Shown piece by piece: positions 47,864 through 58,434 of a stretch of DNA of 64,000 bases. Made by a program: the position numbers and the translations under genes. The stretch is taken from contig WUJK01000002.1 in NCBI GenBank assembly GCA_011317545.1, positions 2,294,001-2,358,000 of the forward strand, given 5' to 3'. The notes beneath the pieces are model-generated. The model saw only the letters and a list, made by a program, of their open reading frames with translations, had not been told where the DNA came from and searched no databases. This DNA comes from Coniella vitis. Taxonomy: Eukaryota; Ascomycota; Sordariomycetes; Diaporthales; Schizoparmaceae. Every line of letters begins with the position of its first letter. The stretch's first letter is position 1.

Positions 47864-48841
47864 AGTTGGGATAGTGTACAACGTGGGGTGTCTTTTACAA
47901 ATCGGTGGAGGAAGGGTGTGAAGAAGACAGGATGAGGATACAAGTTCTGTTGAGAATCGACTTGTAAATGATTAAAAAAAAAAAAAACATGTTTGCTGTA
48001 TATTATGATTTAAAATAAAGACATAAAAACTTTGCTATGGGCTTCATTGAAGAGACATACCATTGTAAACCCAGAAAAGAAAAAGAAAGCAAGAGTCTTG
48101 CCAAGACAAAAGACTTCGCGGCCCTCCCTGCTGCGCCTCCCCTATGAACCACTCGACTTCATATAAACGAACAAAAGAACGACACCCAGCGTAAGGCTTT
48201 TCTTTCCTTGTCCTCTGCTTGGGGACTCATTATGAACGCGTAACTGCTGCGGCGGCATCGTTCCTCAAAACATTACACATTCAATTGTAGAGAACCCAAG
48301 ACGGTAAGGGCACGCGCCCGCAGCGGCGGCGGCGGCGGCGGTGGTGGCAAGCGGGCGTTAACAATCAGGAACATGGCGGTGAAAATGGCCAAGACATGTG
48401 AAAAAAGGGGCATCCATTCCGTTAGTGGTCCGACGTGCGACTTGGAAAAATCTTTTCTTTTTTTGGTGAAACAACGGTTGGAATTGTCATTTGGGGATCA
48501 CTACACATCTGGAGGCCTGTAGGTCTCGTGCTCCAAATACTCAGGAAGAAGCCCCCCATTCAGCTCCATTCTGCCAAGGAGATCAAGAAGTCACTCGTGA
48601 CTGGTGCCTTCTTTTCGTTTGCGAAGTGTGGGTGTAAAAGATGAAATGGATGGGTAAAGGGCGGTTCGGTAGTTCACGTTGAGGATCGTACAGAGCAGAG
48701 ATTCTGTTCAATTTCCTGAGTGTGATTGATTTCGTCTTGTACAGTTGCGTTACCACTACAAAAGCATGGCCTCCAATGTAGAGCATGACAAAACAACCAT
48801 CATGATTCCTTTGCGAAAATCGGGCGCTATCGTACTCACCA

Positions 48842-49318
48842 TCAGCGACAGCATCAGCTGAGGTGGTCAACACGTCTGGCTCTCCGGTCTCTTGCGAGGC
48901 CCGTATCTTGCTCGTCGTAATAGTCGTCAAAATTGCGAGTGCTTTCACCTTGTGTAGCGCAGGAATGAGATGGTCTGCACAAGAAGCAGGTTGAGCGTGC
49001 ACGTGTCGACGAGTCCAAAACCAGAGAATGAACAATCTTGCCCAGACCGCCGTCTGACAGCTGTAACCCACACTATGACGATGCAGAATATGTTGAGCCA
49101 AGCTGAATCTTGCGCATCACCACACGGGTCGAGGAACAGCCCTCAACAGCCAACGAACGCATCTGTTGCTGAAAACATTGAGGCCTCTCACTCGAGACGT
49201 AGCCATTGAACACTGAGTCACTATTGCGCCGAGCCAATATCTCATTGACAGGCATGTATATCGCCTCGATGCAGTCGACATTGTGCTCCATGTAACGGCG
49301 CGTGGTCCTCACCGACAT
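48842..49318 (-). other. Possible exons of an unrecognised or decayed gene
   Basis: An ATG-initiated 81-codon frame (49318-49073) is followed downstream by TTCTTGTGCAG (acceptor-like, near 48975) and GATG|GTGAGTACG (donor-like, near 48841). The intervening exon would be open in more than one frame. No family is recognised, and no complete model could be built by eye. This may be chance. Confidence 0.2.
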
Positions 49319-50416
49319 GGGACAGCTTGACCGAGGGCGTTGAGCCTTGTTTGATCCGCGAGCTGAGAAACGAGCAGGGAGAGGGGCAAGACCTCATCTC
49401 GAGATAGCCCCCTCCTGTCCAATCGACGACCCAAAGTCGGTTTTGTGATACCCCACCGATCTCAAAAGATGCAACCGACCACTGCTGAACCTGGGGGCAC
49501 TGCCTCCCTCCTGTTCTTCTCTCTTTGTGTGCATGTGTGTCTGTTGCTCCATAAGGACACAAACACAGATTGGCCCGGTGGCTCGTGATTGGGTTGCGTA
49601 CGCAGCAAAGACGTACGTCTGCAAGCAGACCGTAGCTCACCCTCGCCTTCGCCATGGCCTCGCCTCCTGTCTCGTCGCTGACAGACATGTATGCTCACTG
49701 GCCACGCCGTCGAGATTTTGCCATCACCACAAAGGGCGCGCTCCTGTCTCGACCGACCGAGCTGGAGCACGGCGCCGTCGTACTTACGAAGGGGTGCACA
49801 GCCCTGCGCACATCACATCACATGGCAAACGAGGCCAAGAGTGTGGATGTCGATTTGTCGGTCCCTGCTGGCTCACGGCTGCAGTACGGGAGAGAAAAGG
49901 AAAAAGTGAAAAGGGAGGGTAACACCGCATGGGAACTTGAGCCGAGGCTCCGAGCTCGGCCTGCAAAAGCTGATGCAAGCGTACATAGTATTGGGAGGTC
50001 TTACGTAGATAGTCACGTATCGCCCATCGTATTCGAAAACTGCAAACGAAAAGGTAAAAAGAATATAATCACAAATAATCAAATCTTGAAAACGTAACGC
50101 TTGGCAGATTGATGTCGCATGCAGTTCGTGGCCATGCCCTGCCGGTGACAAAGCCCTGCATCGCTCTTGCCCGTTTTGTGGTTTTGGTGTTTCTATTTCT
50201 GGCGCTGACTTTGATACATAGTAACCTCTACTATTGGAGAAAGAAGGCATAGAAGCCTCAGTTTGGTTACATAACACAACTACAACCCACAACCACATCC
50301 CGCCTTATCGCGCTTTCCGTTGGTTGCAACCATGCTTTCTTCCCGCTGCTGCATGGAAAGAAGAAGCCCTGCACTGCCGCGCCTGCCAGCCTTCTAGAAC
50401 AAAGGTTTGTGTTTGT

Positions 50417-50449
50417 GCTACTATGTACGGCGCTAGGTACCATAGTAGC
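50417..50449. repeat. TACTATG inverted repeat
   Basis: GCTACTATG and CATAGTAGC form 9-bp arms separated by 15 bases. The spacer begins TAC and ends GTAC, so the pairing can extend with one bulge. Confidence 0.85.
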
Positions 50450-51865
50450 GCTGTAGCGGAAAAGGCGTGTCGGGAAGAACATGGAATTTAATCGAAGTTA
50501 TATAGACTAAAAAGAAGCATTCAGAAAAAGAAAAGGAAAAAGTGGAAGAAATCTTGGAAACTTTGCCTTGTGTTCCCCAAAGAATCTGTAGCCCCCTCAC
50601 CCTCTCAATCCTGATCAAGAAATAGTCCAAGCTGCGCAGAGCCATTTTGTACTTCATGACAACGCTACAATCGACAATGTCCCGCATCCGATGGAGGGGC
50701 AGGCGGGAAGCGGGAAGAGAGTCCAAGCCACAAAGCCAGCCCGCCAGCCCTATGTAAGTACAAGCAAGTACTTACAGTAAGTACAATGTGCTTATTACCA
50801 TGTGGTCTGCGAGTATACATAGTACAGCGTTTTGTGTGACTTTTCTCTGTCGATACGGCAGCCTTGTGACAGCCTGCGATGGGCTGGACACGTTTTTATG
50901 GGATTGTCTGTATTTGTTTGGGATGAGAACAACAGCTCGAGGCGATCTTTTCCCCGCCTTGGCAGTTACACCCGAAAGTACGAGGGCTTCACGTTGTGTA
51001 TGTATGGAGATAGCAGGTAGGTAAATACTCTTTGCCGTGTGCGACTTGTCCAATAGACGAACGAGCATTGCCCATTCTAATCATGCCATGCTGTTCCACT
51101 GTATTCAAAGACATCATCTGGTTGAAGCGATGCCTCGGGCATGGATTCCCACTCATGACAGAGGCTTGGTAGGCTTGGGAAAACAGTCTCTTCAGAAGGG
51201 GAAAAAAAGAAGTCAATTGGCATCGCCCACCGTTGGAGATAGCACGTATATCCGTTTCCCCTCCTCCTTCTCCTCCTCCTATCGCGCAACGGGATCCTGA
51301 CGAAATTGTTTCAGCCAGAACGGCAAACTCTGTACAACTGAAGCTTTTGTCCTGTGCAAGCAGCCGACGCGGCATTTCAAGGCGGGAGGCGTGGCATTAT
51401 TCTTTGGCTTGGTCTGCTCTCCATTTTCGAATCGCTCACTTGCAGCCGACGGACACACTATTAGGTGTTTCTGCCTGGGGGGTGAGAAAGTCCAAAAGGG
51501 AGACTGCTTAGGGTGTGAGGTTTGGGGGAGCGCCCGTCCTGGCCGCAATCTGCTGACTAGACATATCGCGCAGCATCAACTAAAATACCGGCTTACACAC
51601 ATTGCTTACCAAGCACACGAACCAAGCCTCACGACATACGGATGCATCGCGAAGGACATGAGGAATGGAAAATCATGATAATAATAATGGACGTTAAAAA
51701 GAGTACAACAACCACTTGGCATGTACACAATGCAAAGAAACATGTATAATCCAAACCGGATAGAAAACCAGACGAAAGGACTAGCCGGCGATGCCGCCCG
51801 AGTGGAAAGGCGAGCAAAGGCCGAAGTGCATACAGTGACAATAAGTAAGCCTCCTAGTACATGAG

Positions 51866-51906
51866 TACTATGCAAAAAGGAACTCTTGGGCATTACTACT
51901 ACTATG
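51866..51906. repeat. Two TACTATG elements
   Basis: Copies at 51866-51872 and 51900-51906 are in the same orientation; the second sits in a TAC/TACT-rich run. Confidence 0.8.
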
Positions 51907-53389
51907 TATGTACTTGTAAATGGTACTATATTTCCGAATCCCGATCCGCGCAGGCTTGGGGCGGGGTTGGGGGTGGAGGGTCGGATATGTGTCACCCCGC
52001 TGATGCGTCCAAGTTCCCCGTAAGCCGTCAGAAGGGCGGGTAAAAGGCAAAGCAAAAAAATAATTGAAGAATGAATTTAACGAATTTACCATTTGATATC
52101 ATGACGATAATAGATCAGAAAACAACATAGCATTCTTGGAGTTTGCAGGCAGGACTAGATGGTGGGCTGTGCACATACATAACATCAATATCGTGAAAAT
52201 AGGGCGGCGGCTGCTGCTGCAGGTCCTTTCCGTTGCGAAATCAGGAGGGCTGGAATGGAGAAAAGCAAATCAAATAGAACAGAGAGGCATGCAATGCACA
52301 TGGCACAAGATTTGTGTTTCACTTTTTTTGGGGGGAGGGGACGTGTCGGAGGCTCCGAAGAAGGTGGTGCAGCTGCGGCCCAATGCGGTGCAGCCAGCAG
52401 CAGCAGATGTACTCCAAAAAGGACTCGGCCGAGAGAGAGACTCGGATTGGTGGTGCCGAGCAACAATCATCTGGAACGGTGCTCCAGGCTTCCAGAATCA
52501 TTCTCTGACACTTTGCAAGTATCTCGCGTGGATGAGGGGAAATGGCATGTAACACAACATCGAGAGAGCACCGAAAAGAACAAGACCTTGCAGTAACATA
52601 ACACACAAAAAGAACATCAGGAACGAGGGAACTGTAGCGTATGGGAATGTTCTCTGCTGCTCTACCACCTGGACTCGCTCGGTCCATGGCGAAACGAAAT
52701 ACAACCAAGAGCGACACCTCTGTCCTGCTGAAAGGGAATTCGACAACAAGCAGCAGTGGACATGCTGGACGAATCGCCAGCAAGTAACGTAAAAGCACGA
52801 AAAATAAACACACAAATTCATGCAATTCATCACCTGAAAGCAAGCATCGCCAAGCACCGCCAAGCCTCCCTTGACTGAATGCGAGGTGTATCCATTTCAG
52901 CTGCAACGACAAATTCAAAAATGCCTGATCGTGCCCTTCTCCAAGAAGAGGGAAAAAAGGAGGGGGGTGTCAGACTCGGATCGCGGCCGAGCACGATCGC
53001 TAGCAACGATCTCGAACCTGAGCAAACAACGACGGGTGACCCACTGCGAGCGGTACTTTGACGACCAGTGTGGGGGACAGGCCTGGATGTGTCTGGGGCG
53101 GGCTACAGTGTACCCGGTAGCTGGCCCGCTAGCTTGGATTAGGGCTCAATTCAAGCCTTGTGGGTTCTGGGGTTATTGAGTCTCGCTCTTGCCCTTGCAG
53201 CAATCAGTACCACCTAGCAGTCCTAGGTACTCCATGGCTTGAGCCTAGGCCTGGGCTGGGCTGGCTGGCTAGGCCGGCACAGAAAATAGGGCAGTCTACA
53301 GAAATTGGTCGGCTTGGAGTAGCGCGCTCTACATTTCAAAACACACTCTCTCTCCAACGATGGTCTCGTCTCGGACAACATGTCCGTCC

Positions 53390-53415
53390 GGCCTGGCCTG
53401 GCCTGGCCTGGCCTG
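53390..53415. repeat. GGCCT tandem repeat
   Basis: Five head-to-tail units of GGCCT in non-coding DNA. Confidence 0.85.
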
Positions 53416-53673
53416 TCATGCGCGACCTTTTTGCTTGTCGTCTTTGAAGCAGTGCAGGCTACCACTGAGACGAGTGCAAGCCCAACGGGAGGTCGGTCGG
53501 CCGTGTACTATATGGGGGAAAGAGAGACTGCTTGCTAGGAGCGCTTATCGGATATAGCGGAGGGAGGAGAAACAGCAAGATAATGTTGTGATAGTAAAAT
53601 TTTATATTCATATCGCAATCCTTGAAATATATGACGGGTACATACTATATATCCATTGTTTTTGCTGCTGCCA

Positions 53674-53693
53674 CATACTATGTACATAGTATG
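53674..53693. repeat. Perfect 20-bp palindrome of the TACTATGTA element
   Basis: CATACTATGTACATAGTATG equals its own reverse complement. It is the longest perfect copy of the dispersed element in the window. Confidence 0.9.
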
Positions 53694-54197
53694 CATGGTG
53701 CAATGCTTTTTTCCTATGGGCGCGGAAAGCGGAGCTTTGCGGGCGCATTGCCCCGATGCCAGCGTCGGGAATACTGGGGGATTATTTGATGATAGGGCAG
53801 AGCAGGGCAGAGCCCCTCGGCAGGGGCCTGGGCCGAGCCTGGCTGCCTGGGTAGAGCTTAGCACCGGACTTGCTTGGGCTGAGTCACTGCGCGATGGGTC
53901 CATTCTTTGTCGCATCCTGAATTTGGATGGATGTCTCTATCGACTTCGACGCGATTCTGTTCTTGATCTCGTGACCTCGGTGATAGGACGCGCGCCAAGG
54001 ACGGTCACGAGATCTCTTTGACACGAGGGAGAGCAGAGGGCAATGGGGCCCCATTAGGCGAATATGTGTCAGAGAGCCAGGTGGCATCAAATGCCATACT
54101 ATAGCTTTTACTCTACCGTACCGAGGGCCTGGGACCCGCCGTCTGGCCCCTCTCAGCTTGCGCGGTGCCTGCCGCAGCCCCACCCGCCAGCCGCCCA

Positions 54198-54232
54198 CTA
54201 CTATGTACTTTGGCTGTTTGGATACATAGTAG
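54198..54232. repeat. CTACTATGTA stem-loop
   Basis: CTACTATGTA and TACATAGTAG form perfect 10-bp arms with a 15-base spacer, the same spacer length as at 50417-50449. Confidence 0.9.
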
Positions 54233-54330
54233 CTGCTAGTACTTCTACCATACATCGCACCTAGCAAGTACAAGCTGCTGACCTTTCTGCATTTTGTGGG
54301 GGTGGGGCCCGCTATCGTGTTTCTACTACA

Positions 54331-54344
54331 CATAGTACATAGTA
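54331..54344. repeat. Direct pair of CATAGTA
   Basis: CATAGTACATAGTA is two adjacent copies in direct orientation, followed by GTACAT. Confidence 0.85.
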
Positions 54345-56319
54345 GTACATGATACAGCCGTAACCCGACGTATCCCAGGAGTTCCCAATGTTGGGTTGAT
54401 CTCGTTTAGACCGAGACTGCTAATAGAATGGACTCACAACACGTTCACATGACGGGCAAGTTATCCTGTCTACGTGGGATTTGCCGCTCACCAAGCCAAG
54501 TTTGGCCAGTCTGTTGTTCACCTGACACAATAAACAGTCGCTGGAGGCTGGCATCGGGCACATCCAGCCTGTGGCCGGCGGACGGGTGGGCCGCCCAGGT
54601 AACCCAGCAACGCGAACTCCTCAGCCTAGCATCAATGACACGGCATATGAGTCTGCGACAGGAACATGGCCTCCAAAGGCGGCCTCGTTGCCGGCTTGCG
54701 TCAGTGCAGTGGCAGCTACGTGCACCAGCCACTTTGGAAGTGCGTCTTCTCAGCTCTGTGCGATGGGCACAGTGACTCTTGATAGTGGTCCTCTGCCCTA
54801 TCGAATTGGGAAAAGCGATTCTATCAAAACAAGCGTCTGACAGGGGCAAGCTGAACACTGCCCAGTCAACGTGGCCAGCGTGCAGATGTGTACAAGAACG
54901 GGCGGGGTTCTCTGAATTTTTCAGGCATGACAAAGGGGCGCATGCTTCGTGTCTCCTTGCATGATGTCTGCTGGAGTACAACTTTGATAGCCTTATCAAA
55001 GCGATCTGCTCGCTGTCAGCGGCTAGTGTCGATCGCCTCGCGTTCGCATCTTGCTGTGCTTACGGCCGTTAGCTTCCCCCCTTTGGTCAAGACTTGACCA
55101 AAGCTGTCGCACGAGTTGATGGGAATCCAAAAAATAGCATTCTGGGTGGCAACAAGCCACGCTTTTCGATGGTAGACTTAGTTGGATGCACGTATCTGAT
55201 TGGAGCTATCGCCGCAGGAGAAAGGGAGATCCTCACACAAGCCAAGTGGGCCCTTGCACCGTGGAAATGCAGCCATAAACCACCCAGCCAAGCTAAGCCA
55301 AGAATCGATAGCATATCACTGTCTGTGTGCTCCGTAGTATGGCCGATGAAGCCTGTTGCGGAGAAGCAGGGATATGGCGTGTATGGGCGAGTGCACGAGG
55401 ATGAGCCAGCCAACCCCCCAAGAACATTGAAAAAAACAAGAATGAGACCTGATGAATACCTAGGTACCTGAAGAGAAAATCTGGGAAAGTTTTGAAGTTA
55501 GCAGCGGGGTGAACTTCGGCGCGAGAAATACCCCAACTGCCAACTGCTATGGTACAAGGTGCTGCCCTGTCTGAGGCTGTGTGCCAGGGTGGGGCCGAGA
55601 CCAGGTAAAGTCACATTTTCATCCTTCCACTTATGCCACTCCAAAGCCTCTAGACAAATGGTCTTGTCGATGGTGCTAGCGTGCGCAATGGCTGGATCAT
55701 CATGTCCATCTCCACTGCCGTATAGCATGTCTACAACGTAGCATGCATCTTCAAGGCGTTGCATCCCAGGTCTCAGTTGCGTGGCATCTCCTCGAAAACT
55801 ATGCATAGTTGAACAGCAGGACAGGTAGACAGGTGTGGCTGAGCAGGCTTTAAAAAGAAACAAGCACACATGTGGTTGCAGGGTGGGGGTACGAGGCAGC
55901 GCACTCGCCCAACCCAGAGAAAGAGATCTTCAGGGTCTTCTTGTTTCCCTGCCAGCCTGCCTGCTTTTTGACGGCTGGTCCGTGCCTGTCAGCCAACCCG
56001 CTGAAGCACGGGTGGCTTGTCCGGGCCCCGGAATGGGCAGGTCCAACCTTTCACTGCCGAGGCAGCCACATACGGCGAGCCACAAGACACATGGGCGTTG
56101 GGAAGTGCAAAACGGCATGCTTTCTGCTATGGTACATGTGTACTTTACACCCTATAGGACATAATTCACCATGCATCAATGACTGTTTGAATTTGCCATC
56201 CTCTATTCTCCATTGACAGGAGCTTTTGGTCCTTGCCAGCGCTTTGTCAGCCACTGAGGACGAAAAGTGCAAACAAAGAGAAAAGTCTTGCGAGGCCGCC
56301 CGCCAAGATACGTACTACT

Positions 56320-57909
56320 CATAGTACGTACCGTATGCTGAATGGATGATTAATCAGCCCCGCTTTTCTTTCTGCTGTACATGGTGGTGGTAGAATGGGG
56401 CGGAAGGCACCCCGGTCTTCCGAGGCCTTCCATTTGGTAAGAGGCTCAGCCAAGTACTTCAATACCTGCTCCTTGATACTGCATCCGGGGCTTCCTTTGC
56501 TTTGTAATATTGCGACTATGGCTATTCAAATTTATTTCACCTCTTGTAATACCATAATGTTTGTTCTAGTTCACATTATGCAATTTTTGTTTTATCTATT
56601 TCCTCTTGTCCTTGTTGGCCGGTGTTTGGTTTTCGGCGTTAAGCCATTGCGTACTATCACCTTTAGACCCTGCAAAAGCGCCCAGACAAGGAGGAGTAGG
56701 CGACGTCAGAGCGACGTACAGCAGCGCCATGGCAGCGAATCACAGCGTCCCTGGATTGTAAATCATGCCGCAAAGCGTGCTACTATATATCGTAGCATGG
56801 GGGGGAAAAGGACACGATCTACCTACCCTGAGTTGATACTCAGCTGATAATAGAAGGGATGTACAGAGCCTGAGAAAGCATGACGTGAAGCCCTTGAAAA
56901 CAGAAAGGAAAAAAACCAACAGAGAACGCGAAAAGAGGTACAACGGTGTATTATTGGATTCCTTGGTTTCTGTACTTGTACACATAGTATGACAATACTC
57001 GGCGATTCAGCAAAACCTTGGCCGTTGCACTGCCTACCTGGACGATGACAGCTTGCTCAATCATGCTTTGCAACACTAGAGAGCAGCTGCTGCGTGTCGT
57101 ATGTGCTTTGGCCATGAATCGCCTGTTCTTGGGATCATGAGACGGTAAATGCTAACCAACGATAGAACTGTCACCCAACAAATGGTGGTTATCAAGTATC
57201 TCTGTCCTTGCTATGTACACGATGTCTAACAATTAACATGGCCATCCTTGCTTCTGACATAGCATAGGCGGCTGTCGCTGCTATGTGAGGGCGTCATACC
57301 GGACCTACTCGACCGCGGCACAACGTGCACCCAAAAGATTGCAGTCGTGTTTGCAACCCAACCAGCAGAAGATTCCCCGTTGCTCTTCATGTACTATGCA
57401 CGGCAAACCTGGACACCATAGCCCGTGCCTTGGCCAGGGACTTTACAAGGCTTGCTAATACGAATGATTTGCGTTCAGCATCGGCATCTTTTTGTGTTTA
57501 TCAATGACTGACATATACTTTTTAAGATGCTGACCCTACTATGTACAAACATTCTTTTTGCAATCACGCACTTACGCACGCACACATGCACGCTCGTATA
57601 CTCGCTTACTCGCACAACGAGCTGGAAGCCGAGCTTGTACCGGGCGAGGACTGGCGGCAGATAGACTTTTCCCCATGACTGCTGACCAAAACATGTATAC
57701 GTAGGACCATTCATGGCTTTGGAATTTTGTTCGTTGCATAAACCCAACATCCAACCTTTGGCTGTAGCTAGTCCCTTTTCCGACAGACTCCGCGGGATTG
57801 TGTATGGTTGCAGTATACTTCATGTGCAGCAAAATATGCGATCTGTATCCTAATGGCGTGCATTGTGGACTGACTGCCATACAAGTGTTGGTTGACGCCC
57901 AATACTATG
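56320..57909. repeat. Scattered CATAGTA/TACTATG copies
   Basis: Copies occur at 56320, 56983, 57392, 57537 and 57903 in a gene-free stretch upstream of the Rpn4-like gene. Confidence 0.75.
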
Positions 57910-58434
57910 GTAAGGGGGAAAAAAAATAGGTGAGAGGATGGTGTGTTGGAGTGACTCGTCTGCGACTTGGGGCTATGACTCAAAAAGGCCCCCATTAGGC
58001 TAGTCATTCTCTCTGCAGCCCTGTTCGAGACTAGAGCAGGGCGCTAAAGACATACGGTAGACCACTCCAGGCACACTCTAGGCCCTGGCCTAAAATTCTG
58101 GTCTCTTCCATACACTTGCGGCCTGGGAGCCTTTTCACAAGAGGTACGTACCCCACATATGTACTTGGTATGATCCGAGACATCCCTGTACCTACTGGAT
58201 GTACTGCGGCACAACCATAACAGATCGGCTCAGGGCCTACCAGGGTCTTCCCTTCGTCGACTTGTCTACAGTATCCTCTGCTCCGTAGAACGGGCATCTG
58301 TATTTGATCTTCCCAAAGTATATATTCATGTCTTCACCTTGCGCCCTGGCCCGGTTTGCCACCTTCTCTCCAACGAACTTATTGACACCTACGCTCCAAG
58401 ACAACCGTCTCTACTACGATTTGCCTCCATAATT

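Larger units (their letters stand above)
47831..58434. other. 10.6 kb without a convincing gene
   Basis: No frame here carries a recognisable domain. It is the longest gene-poor stretch of the window and holds nearly half of all CATAGTA/TACTATG elements, mostly between 49.9 and 58 kb. On the minus strand, 48580-49690 contains protein-like pieces, notably an 81-codon ATG frame (49318-49073, RRYMEHNVDCIEAIYMPVNEI) and a stretch at about 48975-48842 bounded by a good acceptor and a GTGAGT donor. They could be a small unrecognised multi-exon gene or a decayed one. Composition is not strongly AT-biased, so obvious RIP is not seen. Confidence 0.5.
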
